Below are positions 24,012 through 32,928 of a DNA stretch of 64,000 bases, in pieces; position 1 is the first letter of the stretch; the number at the start of each line of letters is the position of its first letter. The notes beneath the pieces are model-generated. The model worked only from the letters and a program-made list of their open reading frames with translations, was not told where the DNA came from and did not search any database. This stretch comes from Longispora fulva. Its GTDB lineage: Bacteria; Actinomycetota; Actinomycetes; Mycobacteriales; Micromonosporaceae. The position numbers were made by a program, and so were the translations under genes. The DNA lies in the NCBI RefSeq assembly GCF_015751905.1, contig NZ_JADOUF010000001.1, forward strand, positions 3,534,001 through 3,598,000, read 5' to 3'.

Positions 24012-25214
24012 TCAAGCCGTATGCGTGACGGGTGCGTTGGGGGTGAACAGTCTTCCGTCGCGCAGCAGGGCCCACAGCACGTCGACGCGGCGGCGGGCCA
24101 GGGCGATGACGGCCTGGACGTGGCGTTGTCCTTCGGCACGTTTCTTCAGGTAGTAGTCGCGGGAGGGTCCGGGGCGCATCATCGCGGTCTGGGCCGACAG
24201 GTAGAACAGTCGTCGCAGTCGGCGGTTGTAGCGTTTGGGCCGGTGCAGGTTGCCGGTCCGGCGTCCGGAGTCACGGGGAACCGGGGCGAGGCCTGCGGCC
24301 GAGGCCAGCCTGCCGGAGTCGGCGTAGGCGGTCAGGTCTCCGACGGACGCGAGAAATTCCGCGCCGAGGATCGGGCCCATGCCGGGCAGCGACTCGATGA
24401 TCTCGGCCTGCGGGTGGCAGCGAAACGTCGCGCCGATCTGCTTGTCGATGCCGCCGATGCGCTCATCCAGGGCGAGGATCTGCCTGGCGAGGTCGGCGAC
24501 CAGGTCGGCGGCCACCGCCTCACCGGGCAGTGCCACCGTCTGAGCGGCGGCTGCGGTCATCGCCTTGTCAGCGACGGTGTCGGCACTACGGACACCTCGT
24601 TTGACCAGCCAGGCTTCCAGGCGGCTGCGACCGCGTCGGCGCAGGGCCGCCGGGGTCTGAAACCCTGTCAGCAGGATCAGTGGTCCCTTGGCGGCCGAGT
24701 AGTCGAATGCGCGTTCCAGCGCGGGGAACACGCCTGTGAGCAGGTCACGCAGCCGGTTGATCATCCGGACCCGGTCGGCGATCAGATCGGATCGGTGGGC
24801 GGTGAGCAACGCCAGCTCGGTCACGAGTTCGCCCGGCACATCGATCGGGGCGAAGTCCCGGCGCAGCCGCGCGGTTTCGGCGATCACGTAGGCGTCACGC
24901 GCGTCGGTCTTGGCTTCGCCCCGATAGCCGCCGGCCATCCGGTTGACCGTCCGGCCGGGGACATAGACCGGCCGGTGACCGGCCGCGGCAAGCAACGCGA
25001 GCAACAACGCCGAGGCCGTCCCGGAGATGTCAACTGCCCAGTCGGCCTGCTCAGCCAGCGCTCCGGCCTCGCCGATCGCGTTCAGGATCGCCGTCTCGTC
25101 GTTGTCGATCTTCTTCGACCATACCGAGGCGCCGACTTCATCGACGGCGACCGCCCAGTGATGGCCCTTGCCGGCGTCAACGCCGACCCAGACCCGGGCC
25201 CGAACCTGCCCCAC
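24012..25214 (-). CDS. IS110 family transposase
   Basis: Transposase of about 400 residues with the two-domain IS110 plan. The N-terminal RuvC-like DEDD domain begins VRARVWVGVDAGKGHHWAVA, with further acidic residues in AVDISGTASALLLALL and GEAKTDARDAYVIAE. The C-terminal Tnp_20 domain contains ESLPGMGPILGAEFLASVGD and the conserved Ser-rich ASAAGLAPVPRDSGRR. I chose GTG 25214 with GGAGGA upstream, directly before the RuvC strand; the frame is open further but adds non-family residues. The catalytic residues look intact, so the element may still be active. The recombinase is expected to be directed by its bridge RNA. Confidence 0.92.
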   Translation of the reverse strand: MGQVRARVWVGVDAGKGHHWAVAVDEVGASVWSKKIDNDETAILNAIGEAGALAEQADWAVDISGTASALLLALLAAAGHRPVYVPGRTVNRMAGGYRGEAKTDARDAYVIAETARLRRDFAPIDVPGELVTELALLTAHRSDLIADRVRMINRLRDLLTGVFPALERAFDYSAAKGPLILLTGFQTPAALRRRGRSRLEAWLVKRGVRSADTVADKAMTAAAAQTVALPGEAVAADLVADLARQILALDERIGGIDKQIGATFRCHPQAEIIESLPGMGPILGAEFLASVGDLTAYADSGRLASAAGLAPVPRDSGRRTGNLHRPKRYNRRLRRLFYLSAQTAMMRPGPSRDYYLKKRAEGQRHVQAVIALARRRVDVLWALLRDGRLFTPNAPVTHTA

Positions 25215-25400
25215 ACGCCCCTCCTCCAGCCATACCAACACGTTCTGGCCCGAAGAGCGCCCCGCCGTCATCTCCGTAAACAGCGACCGAATCGCAGATC
25301 TCAATCAGCAGTCAGGGCACCCAAGAGAACCGGGCGGCCACTCCTGGTCAGCCACTGACGACAAGACCCCATAAGCCACACCCGGCCCTCCCGGGCCACC
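25215..25400 (-). ncRNA. Candidate IS110 bridge (seek) RNA region
   Basis: Non-coding stretch upstream of the transposase on its own strand, about 185 nt, the size and position expected for an IS110 bridge RNA. It contains several inverted repeats, such as GGCCC/GGGCC around 25385-25397. I assign it from family knowledge and position only; the target- and donor-binding loops were not derived. Confidence 0.3.
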
Positions 25401-25420
25401 CAACAACTTACGGAGACCCC

Positions 25421-26578
25421 ATGTCCACATCCAGAACCTGGACGGGACTACTGATCGTGGCCGCCACGGCCCTGTCCCCCGCGGTCGCGGACGCGTCCGC
25501 GGCGATCAACGCCTACGGCGGCAACGTGTCGGTGAGCTGGTCGGTGTCCGGCGTCCCCTCCGCCGGCCTGACGAACATCACCTTCCCCATCACGGTCAAC
25601 CCGGCGACGGTGCACGCCGCCGGGACGTACTTCGCCCAGCAGTACAACTTCCGGAACAACTCCACCGGCGGTTACACCGGGCTGCAGCCCCGGGCGAACC
25701 TCAACGGCCACGAGCGGCTGCACGGCGTCTTCTCCAGCTTCACGAACGGCGCGACGTCCACCGACCCCAACTGCCACAACGGAGCCGACGGCGGGGCCGG
25801 GGTCAGCTGCGCCTCGGACTTCGACGCCGTCTACGGCCACACCTACGCCGTCACCGTCGCGCGCACCGGCACGGACACGTGGACCGGCACCGCGACCGAC
25901 ACGGTGACCGGCGCGTCCAGCCACATCGGCACGTACCGGATGCCCACCGGCAGCGGCAACCTCAACGGCTCGCACAGCGGCTTCGTCGAGTACTACAGCA
26001 CCACGACGAACTGCGCGCAGCTGCCCAGGACCGACGTGGTCTTCGGCGGCCCGACGTCCACCGACGGCAACCTGACCGGCACCACCCGGGCGAACTACGA
26101 GTACGGCGAGTGCACCGGCCAGGCCAACTTCCAGGCCGGCAATGTCGGCAACGGTGTCCACGTGACCCGGGGCTGGGGCGGCACCACCCCGACCCCCGGC
26201 ACTGTGGTGCGCAACACCGGTTCCGGCCGGTGCCTGGACGACCCCGCCGGCAACACGAACAACGGCACCCGGATGGCGATCGGGGACTGCACCGGGGCGA
26301 GCAACCAGACGTGGACGTCCACGTCCGGCAACGCGCTGACCCTCGGTGGCAAGTGCCTCGACGCGTACGCCGGCGGCACCTCCCCGGGCACCGCCGTGAT
26401 CCTGTGGGACTGCCACGGCGGCACCAACCAGCAGTGGGTCTTCGGAGCCGACGGCGCGATCCGCGGCACCCAGTCGGGGCTGTGCCTGTCCCCGTCCGGC
26501 GGCGCGACCGGCAACGGCACCCTCGTGGTCCTCGCCACCTGCACCGGCCAGCCGATCCAGCGCTGGACCCGCGGCTAG
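25421..26578 (+). CDS. Secreted protein with C-terminal ricin B-type lectin domain
   Basis: Exported protein of 385 residues. Signal peptide about 1-27 (LIVAATALSPAVADASA), an N-terminal domain of about 225 residues with the HAAGTYFAQQYNFRNN and GYTGLQPR features of DUF3472-like proteins, then a beta-trefoil ricin/CBM13 lectin (about 255-385) with three repeats ending in QTW, QQW and QRW. It probably binds galactose- or xylose-type glycans. GGAG lies 5 nt before ATG 25421. It may have been downstream of the GH31 gene before the IS110 element was inserted. Confidence 0.82.
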   Translation: MSTSRTWTGLLIVAATALSPAVADASAAINAYGGNVSVSWSVSGVPSAGLTNITFPITVNPATVHAAGTYFAQQYNFRNNSTGGYTGLQPRANLNGHERLHGVFSSFTNGATSTDPNCHNGADGGAGVSCASDFDAVYGHTYAVTVARTGTDTWTGTATDTVTGASSHIGTYRMPTGSGNLNGSHSGFVEYYSTTTNCAQLPRTDVVFGGPTSTDGNLTGTTRANYEYGECTGQANFQAGNVGNGVHVTRGWGGTTPTPGTVVRNTGSGRCLDDPAGNTNNGTRMAIGDCTGASNQTWTSTSGNALTLGGKCLDAYAGGTSPGTAVILWDCHGGTNQQWVFGADGAIRGTQSGLCLSPSGGATGNGTLVVLATCTGQPIQRWTRG

Positions 26579-26607
26579 GCTCGACGGCTGGGGCGGGGAG
26601 ACCCGCC

Positions 26608-29511
26608 CTAGCCCGCCGGCGGTGGCTGCAGGTGCGCGGCGTAGTCGCACAGGGCCGCCCGGTTCGGTTGGCCCGTCTTGGCGATCAGGCTGGCCACGTG
26701 CTTCTCCGCCGTGCGGGGCGAGATGAACAGCCGCTCGGCGATCTCCCGGTTGGCCGGGGCCGAGCCGAGCAGCCGGAACACCTCGTACTCGCGGACCGTG
26801 ACGCCGCCGTCGCGGAGCACGGCGGGCACCTTGCCGGTGCCGGAGCGGCGCTGGCCCACGTTGGCCCCCGCCCGGCGCAGCAGCCCGCGGCAGGCCGCCG
26901 CGACCGCCGGGGCGGTGGGGTGGAAGTACTGCTCCGCCGCCCGCAGCCACCCCTCCGGGTCGCCCCAGCCGTGCGCGACGGCGTCCTCGGCCACGAGCCG
27001 CAGGCCCAGGTGGTGGGCGACCGGGAAGGGGCGGGCCGCCTCCCGCGCCGCCGTCATCGCCGCCGTCGCCTCGGCGGCCCGGCCGGCCCTGCCCAGCGAC
27101 ACCGCCTGGGCGAACAGCACGAACTGCCGGTTCCACCGCAGCTGGCCTGCCGGGTCCTCCTCCGCCGGGGCGTGGCCGGCCAGTACCCGGAGGAAGGGGC
27201 GCAGGCCGAAACGGCCGTCGAGGGGGAAGATGTTGAGGTTGGTCCGCGACCAGGCCAGGGACTCGCCGAGTTCGGCGACGGCCCGGTCCCGGTCCTCCTC
27301 GAGCAGCGCGCAGAAGGCCCGACAATGCCCGAACACGACGGGCACGTGCATCGACCCCGTCCCGCCGCGCCGGCCGAACTCGGCGAGCGCCCGGTCCATC
27401 TCCCGCCGTTGTCCCTGGTGTGCGGCCACCACGGCCAGGGTCAGCAGCGCCATCCGCTGGTTGTCCACGTGCCGCAGCCGGGTACTCGACGCCAGGCAGC
27501 GCTCGGCCACCTCCCGCGCGTCGGCGTGGTCGCCGCGCAGAGCCCAGATCCTGGCCAGGGACACCTCGACCGTGTGCAGCAGGGAGATCTCGCCGATCCC
27601 GCGGGCGGCCTTCAGCGCGCGTTCGAGCTGGTGGGAGTGGCCGGTGCGCAGGAACTCGTTGCCGCCGAGCAGGGTCAGGGCGTGGATGTGCCAGACCGGC
27701 AGCCCGTGCGTCTCGGCGATGTCCAGCACGCGTTCCAGGCACGCGTCGGCCTCGCCGGTACCCCGCAGGCGGGCCACTTTGGACAGCAGCTGCCAGGACT
27801 GGCAGGCGACCACGTGCTGGCCGGCGGCCTCCGCGGCCCCGACGGCCCGGGTCGCCAGCTCCTCGGCGCGGACCAGCCGGTCGGGCCCCGTGGCCCCCAT
27901 GTGCCCGTTGAGGGTCAGCTCGCCCTCGACGACGTCGAGCGCCGCGGTCTGTTCGGCTCCCCCAGCCCGGCCGAGCAGGGTACGGGCGAGGGCCACCTGG
28001 GCCACCCCGTCGGCCACCCGGCCGGCGGACGCAGCCCACCAGGCCATCCGGGTGTGCAGGGCCGCGGCGCGGGCGTGGCTGAGCCCGCCGGTGACCGGCA
28101 GCTGGTCGATGAGCGCCAGGGCGCGGTCGAGCTGCCCGGCCTCGGCGAGCGCGTGCGGCAGCGACTCCAGGACGTCGGTGAGTTCCGGCCGTCCGGTGAG
28201 GAGTTCCCTGGCCCGTTCCAGCAGGCCGACGGCCGACGTGAGGCCGCCGGCGGCGAGGGCGGCGTCGCCGGCCCTGGCGAACAGCAGCCCGGCCCCCGCC
28301 AGGTCGCCGCTCGCCAGGCGCAGTGTCGCGACCCGCTGTCCCCAGTCGCCGGGCAGGCCCGGGTGGGCGCGCTCCACCGCGTCGGCGGCCCGCCGGGCGA
28401 TCGCCGCGCGCTCGGTCGGGGTCAGCGAGGCGAGGAGCGCGTCGGCGATCAGGGCGTGGCGGAACTCGTAGGAGTCGGCCACCGAGCCGCTCGGGGTGAC
28501 CAGGTGCCCGTCGATGGCGGCCCGCAGGTGCGCGATGAGGCTGCGGTCGTCGAGCCCGGTGACGGTGCGCAGCTCGGCCAGGTCGAACCGGCGGCCCAGT
28601 ACGGCGGCGACCTGCAGGAGTTCGCCGCCCTGGGCGCCGAGCCGGTGGGCGCGCCGGGCGACGCTGCGCACCACCGTGACCGGCACCTCGATGTCGAGGT
28701 CGCCGAAGACCCGCCAGCCGGCGGGGCCGGTACGCAGCACGTTCGCCGCGACCATGCCGCGGAGGATCTCCTCGACGACGAACGGGCTGCCGTCGCCGTG
28801 CTGGACCAGATGGTCGCCCACCGTCCCCGGCAGCGCGCCGCGGTCCACGCCGAGGCAGGCGGCGGCCATCTGGCGCACCTGTTCCGGGGTGAACCCGCTC
28901 AGCTCGGACAGGACGGCGGACCGGCGGCGGGCGGCGTCCCGGGCGAGGTCCGCGGCCCGGACCGGGTCGGGGCGCAGGGTGGCCAGGATCAGCACCGGCA
29001 GTCCGGCGACATTGTCCACCAGGTAGTCCAGGACCGCGAGGGTCTCGGCGTCGGCGTCGTGCAGGTCCTCGATGACGAGCAGGCATCCGGTGTCCCGCCC
29101 GGCGACGGCGAGGAGGCGCAGCACCGCCTCGGCCACCTCGATCAGGGTCACCGGGCCGTCGGCCACGGTGCCGTCGCGCCAGTCGGGCACGAGTCGGGCG
29201 AGCACCGGCCGGTACGGCGCGAGCTCCGGGTCCCGGGGCGGCCCGAGCAGCCGGAAGTAGGACAGCAGCGCCTCGGTGACCGGCCGGAACGGCATCGCCA
29301 GCCCGCTGGTGCCGCTGCGACCGCGCAGCACCGGCATCCCGGCGGCGCCGGCCCGGGCCGCGCACTCGGCCGCCAGCCGGGACTTGCCGATCCCGGCCTC
29401 GCCGATCAGGAACAGGGTGCCGCCGCGCCGGTCGCGGGCCGCCGCCAGCCCCCGGTCGAGGAGCGCCAGCTCAGCACCGCGGCCGATGACGACGGGCGAT
29501 GTGATCTGCAC
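26608..29511 (-). CDS. LuxR family LAL-type regulator
   Basis: Large ATP-binding regulator of the LAL class, 967 residues: N-terminal AAA/NTPase domain with Walker A GEAGIGKS (about residues 37-44) and Walker B LLVIEDLHDADAE, a long helical TPR-like middle, and a C-terminal LuxR HTH (LTVREYEVFRLL-like, then NREIAERLFISPRTAEKHVA, SLIAKTGQPNRAAL). Such proteins often activate pathway-specific biosynthetic genes. It begins 61 bp downstream of the lanA-like gene on the same strand, so it could be the last gene of the lanthipeptide operon and its activator (inference). The start is GTG 29511, with no clear Shine-Dalgarno sequence. Confidence 0.9.
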   Translation of the reverse strand: MQITSPVVIGRGAELALLDRGLAAARDRRGGTLFLIGEAGIGKSRLAAECAARAGAAGMPVLRGRSGTSGLAMPFRPVTEALLSYFRLLGPPRDPELAPYRPVLARLVPDWRDGTVADGPVTLIEVAEAVLRLLAVAGRDTGCLLVIEDLHDADAETLAVLDYLVDNVAGLPVLILATLRPDPVRAADLARDAARRRSAVLSELSGFTPEQVRQMAAACLGVDRGALPGTVGDHLVQHGDGSPFVVEEILRGMVAANVLRTGPAGWRVFGDLDIEVPVTVVRSVARRAHRLGAQGGELLQVAAVLGRRFDLAELRTVTGLDDRSLIAHLRAAIDGHLVTPSGSVADSYEFRHALIADALLASLTPTERAAIARRAADAVERAHPGLPGDWGQRVATLRLASGDLAGAGLLFARAGDAALAAGGLTSAVGLLERARELLTGRPELTDVLESLPHALAEAGQLDRALALIDQLPVTGGLSHARAAALHTRMAWWAASAGRVADGVAQVALARTLLGRAGGAEQTAALDVVEGELTLNGHMGATGPDRLVRAEELATRAVGAAEAAGQHVVACQSWQLLSKVARLRGTGEADACLERVLDIAETHGLPVWHIHALTLLGGNEFLRTGHSHQLERALKAARGIGEISLLHTVEVSLARIWALRGDHADAREVAERCLASSTRLRHVDNQRMALLTLAVVAAHQGQRREMDRALAEFGRRGGTGSMHVPVVFGHCRAFCALLEEDRDRAVAELGESLAWSRTNLNIFPLDGRFGLRPFLRVLAGHAPAEEDPAGQLRWNRQFVLFAQAVSLGRAGRAAEATAAMTAAREAARPFPVAHHLGLRLVAEDAVAHGWGDPEGWLRAAEQYFHPTAPAVAAACRGLLRRAGANVGQRRSGTGKVPAVLRDGGVTVREYEVFRLLGSAPANREIAERLFISPRTAEKHVASLIAKTGQPNRAALCDYAAHLQPPPAG

Positions 29512-29572
29512 AGGGCGAGGCTACCGTCCCGGGCACCGTCGTGGGCCCAACCGTCCGCCGGGCCCACCCGGG

Positions 29573-29791
29573 TCAGAAGTTGCCGAGGGTGTGGACGCAG
29601 GTGATGCTGGTCTCCGTGATCGTGTCCTCCGCGGCGACCACCGCCGCCGCGGCGAGCAGCAGGCCCGCCAGGCCGGTCATCCGTCGCAGGGTCGCGCGGC
29701 CCGAGCCGATCAGGCCCGAGGGATGATCGATGGTCGTGCCCTCCCTGGCCTCCGGGTCCTTCCACAGTCGGGCCAGTTCCTCATTGGTCAT
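29573..29791 (-). CDS. lanA: Class II lanthipeptide precursor (lanA-like)
   Basis: Precursor of 72 residues whose N-terminal half (MTNEELARLWKDPEAREGTT, then IDHPSG) matches the leader pattern of the actagardine/mersacidin group (x-WKD-x2-x-R-x4-HPAG). The C-terminal part is unusual: a basic patch (RATLRRM, to 38), a hydrophobic run (LAGLLLAAAAVVAA, 41-54), then a putative core EDTITETSITCVHTLGNF (55-72) with five Thr, one Ser and only one Cys. At most one (methyl)lanthionine could form. V-A-A before Glu55 fits signal peptidase I. The CTLTxEC lipid II motif is absent. ATG 29791 overlaps the lanM stop in ATGA, so the two genes are coupled, with the precursor second. Role as precursor is inferred from leader plus lanM. 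Confidence 0.75.
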   Translation of the reverse strand: MTNEELARLWKDPEAREGTTIDHPSGLIGSGRATLRRMTGLAGLLLAAAAVVAAEDTITETSITCVHTLGNF

Positions 29792-32700
29792 CCGGTGTCC
29801 TTTCGGTGCGGTGATGGCGAGGTCGGCGTCCTCAGGAGCGGCACCGACGGCACGCGGGCGGGGAACGCGAGGCGCAGCAGACCATAGCCGATGCCGGCGA
29901 GTCCGCCGAACAGTCCGGGGCTGGGCACCGCGCCGGGGGTGGAGCAGCGCGGGCCGTGCCGGTCGAGACCGGCCAGGAAGGCCCCCGCGCGCCGGGGCAG
30001 CGCGTCGACGGCGACCGGGTGGCCGGCTGTCGCGGCCACGAGCAGCAGTTCCAGCCGGCCCGTGTCACCGTGGCAGAGGCAGTCGTCGGGGAACGCCACC
30101 GGGCGGGCGGCGTCGACGATCGCGTCCTCGACGAGGGGGGCGCGCAGGCCGAGGTCCACAAGGGCGAGAGCGATTCCGGGGGTACCGTCGCACCAGGTCC
30201 CCGGCGTGCCGGCCGCCTCCGCCGTGCGGCTCGTGTCCCGCTCGCCGGCCGTGCCGTTCCCGTCGGCGGCGGGCTCCGGTCGTCCGGCCCTCAGCAGGAG
30301 GCTCGCGGCCTCGGGCCGTTCGCCGTGTCGGGCCAGCGCCCAGCCGACCCCCGCAGCGCCGAACGCCATCCCGCCGGTCGCCGGAAGCCGGTCGCGCAGG
30401 TGCGGTGCCCAGGACGTGGCCAGCTTCCGGGCGTGGTCGAGCCCGGTGGCCTCGTGCACGGCCACCAGCGCCGCCAGGTTGCCGGCCGCCCCGGTGAGCA
30501 GGCCCGGCCCGGGGGCTCCGACGAGCGCCGGGTCGCAGAGGGCGACCGCGCGTTCGACCCAGCCGGCGATCTCCCGGTCGTTCCACAATGCCGCGAGGTG
30601 GGTCAGCGCGTAGGCCAGGCCGGCCGGGCCGTGCAGTCCGCTGCCGGACAGCGCCAGGTACTCCGGGTGCGCCGCCAGGCCGGCCAGCAGCCCGGGCACG
30701 GGCCGCACCGCCTGGCTGGCCAGTTCCGCGTACCGGGCGATGCCGGTGAGTTCCGACAGGTGGGCCAGGAACAGCGCGGTGCCGGAGTGCCCGCTGACCA
30801 GGCCGGCACGTTGCGGGAGAATGCCCCAGCGGTCGGCGTCGACGGCCTCCATGCCCAGCCAGTTCACCCGGTGCCCGTCGGTGTGCGCCATGGCCAGCAG
30901 CTGGTCGCCGATCCCGCACGCCGCGGCGAGCAGCCGTTCGGACCCGACCGGCGTGCGGGGGGCCGGCGCGGGTCGCGGGGGGCCCGGCCGGTGCTCGGGC
31001 ATCGGGGTGCGCACCGCCAGCGACGCCTGGATCACCCACTCCTGGTCGTACTGGTCCACGCCCCGCATCGCGGCCAACTTGCCGGCGACCCGCTCCAGTC
31101 CGGACTCGGCCAGGTCCGCGACCGGGGTGCCGTCGCCGGCCAGCAGCTGTCGGCCCGCCGGCCGGTGGGTGAAGTACGGGACGTCCCCGGCCCACAGGTC
31201 GGCCAGCTCGTGCCGCACGGCCGACCAGCGCACCGGGTCGTCGGCGGAGTCCGGCCACAGCGCGTCGAGGAACCGGTCCCGGTCGAGGGCGTCGCGCAGC
31301 AGGTCGGGGTGGGTGGACTCGTCGAGCAGGGTCGTGTACCGCCGGGTGGCCCGCAGCACCACCCGCATCTCGTCGGCGCCGAACCGCCCCACCAGCCGGG
31401 TCAGCTCGGCGCGCCGCTCGCTGATCACCTGGTACGCCTCGCGGAACCCGGCCAGGATGCTCTCCCCGAAGGACTCCGGCTCGACGTCCGCGCCGTCGAG
31501 CCGGGGCCGGTTGTCCGCGCCGGGGAACACGGCCGGTTCCCGGGTCAGCCGCATCTCGTCGGTGCCCGGGTCGGCCCACACGTCGAGGCCGTTCGGGGAC
31601 GCCGCGCCCTTGTCGCCGCCCACGCCGGAGATGTCCAGGGCGCCGTGGTCGCCGATCAGCAGGTGCGGGAGCAGGGCGATCCGGTACACCGAGGACTCCA
31701 GTGCCCGGGCTGCCGGGTCGTCGGCGTCGGCGGGCATCGCCGGGTGGAACAGGGTCTCGACGTCCACGACGACCGGCTGGTCCGCGCAGGCCAGCAGGTT
31801 CTCGTAGTGGATGTCGGTGCCGTCCAGGGCGTGGAGCAGGGCGAGGAGCGCGCCGAGCCGGCGGTAGAAGGCGTCGACCTGGCGCAGGTCGGCGCACGGC
31901 CCTGCGACGGCGAACTCCATCCAGCCGTAGGGCCCGCGGTCCGCGACGGCCAGCGTCCGCAGGTCCAGGCCGGGCAGCGCGGCGTTCGTCCAGGCCAGCA
32001 CGTCGTTGAAGTGCGCGTGCGCGGCGAGCGGCCGGGGCTTGTAGACCACCCGGGCGCCGTCGGCGAACCGCAGCACCGCCACCCTGCGGCCGCGCCGGTG
32101 GCTGTCCCCGGCCGCCATGTCCACGTCGACCAGCGGGCCCGGGTCGACACCGCCGAGCAGGTCCGCGACGATCCGGCCCCGATCGGCGGCGAGCCGGGCC
32201 GCGAGCTCCGACCACGCGGCGACGGCCGCGTCGCAGGCGCCGGCCAGGATCCGGGCCAGCACCGGCCACTCGGCGAGCAGGGTACCCAGATGATCCGGGG
32301 TGGACAGTCGTCCGACGAAGTCGGCGAAACGCTCCTGCGGGGTCTCCCCCGCCAGTTTCCCGGTGAGCCGCAGGACGTTGAGCTCCAGCACCAGGGTGCG
32401 CCGGGCCAGCCGGGTCAGGTCGCCGGACAGGTGCCGGGCGAAGCAGTCCGCGAGGGCCCGCGGCACCTCCGGCAGGTCGGCGCTGGCGCGGTGCACGAGG
32501 GGCGCGAGGATCCGGGCGAACCCGGCCTGCGTCGTCGCCGTCGGGCCGCCGAGGGCCTCGGCGACGTAGCGCGCCCAGGGCGGCTCCCCGCCGGCGGCGG
32601 CCACGTCCTCGGGGGGCTGCGCGAGCAGGGCGAGCAGGCGGGGCTCGTCCAGGCCGGCGACGGCGAGCCGGAGGTCGAGGTACCCGTCGCACGCTGTGCG

Positions 32701-32928
32701 CCACGCGGCCAGCCGGCGCTCGGCCCGCCGCAGGGCCGGATCCACCGGCGTGCCGGTCCCGGCCGGTGTCTCGGGCCTGCCAGCCCCGGCCGACGTGTCA
32801 GGCCCTCCCGCCCCGGCCGGTGCCGCCGGCCGCGCGGCCCGGCGTTCGGTCAGGGACAGGCCGCGGGCCCACCAACCGGCGGCGAGCCCGAGCACGTCCG
32901 GTTCGGTACTGGTCACGCCGCCGAGCAT
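29788..32928 (-). CDS. lanM: Class II lanthipeptide synthetase LanM
   Basis: Bifunctional lanthipeptide synthetase of about 1046 residues. The N-terminal kinase-like dehydratase activates and eliminates Ser/Thr of the precursor; landmarks are ARVVYKPRPLAAHAHFNDVL, DGTDIHYENLLA and VVDVETLFHP. The C-terminal LanC-like cyclase has zinc ligands Cys913 (TWCDGTPG), Cys952 and His953 (CLCHGDTG) plus GHSGTALFLAHL and LLTGAAG repeats of the toroid. It is cytoplasmic. Start: ATG 32928 or GTG 32916, neither with a strong Shine-Dalgarno sequence. Its stop overlaps the lanA-like start. No LanT transporter, LanFEG immunity genes or tailoring enzyme are adjacent. Confidence 0.92.
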   Translation of the reverse strand: MLGGVTSTEPDVLGLAAGWWARGLSLTERRAARPAAPAGAGGPDTSAGAGRPETPAGTGTPVDPALRRAERRLAAWRTACDGYLDLRLAVAGLDEPRLLALLAQPPEDVAAAGGEPPWARYVAEALGGPTATTQAGFARILAPLVHRASADLPEVPRALADCFARHLSGDLTRLARRTLVLELNVLRLTGKLAGETPQERFADFVGRLSTPDHLGTLLAEWPVLARILAGACDAAVAAWSELAARLAADRGRIVADLLGGVDPGPLVDVDMAAGDSHRRGRRVAVLRFADGARVVYKPRPLAAHAHFNDVLAWTNAALPGLDLRTLAVADRGPYGWMEFAVAGPCADLRQVDAFYRRLGALLALLHALDGTDIHYENLLACADQPVVVDVETLFHPAMPADADDPAARALESSVYRIALLPHLLIGDHGALDISGVGGDKGAASPNGLDVWADPGTDEMRLTREPAVFPGADNRPRLDGADVEPESFGESILAGFREAYQVISERRAELTRLVGRFGADEMRVVLRATRRYTTLLDESTHPDLLRDALDRDRFLDALWPDSADDPVRWSAVRHELADLWAGDVPYFTHRPAGRQLLAGDGTPVADLAESGLERVAGKLAAMRGVDQYDQEWVIQASLAVRTPMPEHRPGPPRPAPAPRTPVGSERLLAAACGIGDQLLAMAHTDGHRVNWLGMEAVDADRWGILPQRAGLVSGHSGTALFLAHLSELTGIARYAELASQAVRPVPGLLAGLAAHPEYLALSGSGLHGPAGLAYALTHLAALWNDREIAGWVERAVALCDPALVGAPGPGLLTGAAGNLAALVAVHEATGLDHARKLATSWAPHLRDRLPATGGMAFGAAGVGWALARHGERPEAASLLLRAGRPEPAADGNGTAGERDTSRTAEAAGTPGTWCDGTPGIALALVDLGLRAPLVEDAIVDAARPVAFPDDCLCHGDTGRLELLLVAATAGHPVAVDALPRRAGAFLAGLDRHGPRCSTPGAVPSPGLFGGLAGIGYGLLRLAFPARVPSVPLLRTPTSPSPHRKDTG

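Larger units (their letters stand above)
23968..25420 (-). mobile_element. IS110-family insertion sequence (outer limits)
   Basis: The element lies somewhere within these limits, between the stop of the GH31 gene and the start of the ricin-lectin gene, in reverse orientation to both. IS110 elements have no terminal inverted repeats and make little or no target duplication, so exact ends cannot be read by eye. There are at most 44 bp downstream and 206 bp upstream of the transposase. A longer non-coding stretch upstream fits the IS110 subgroup, where the guide (bridge) RNA is encoded, and not IS1111. Confidence 0.8.

Noticed and set aside
25271-25416. Inverted 9-mers TCTCCGTAA (25271-25279) and TTACGGAGA (25408-25416) as IS terminal repeats
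   Set aside because: IS110 elements lack such repeats, the copies do not bracket the transposase, and the second overlaps the ribosome-binding site of the ricin-lectin gene. Probably chance.
29573-29791. Precursor as a typical lipid II-binding mersacidin/actagardine lantibiotic
   Set aside because: The leader fits, but the CTLTxEC ring motif and additional Cys are absent from the core.
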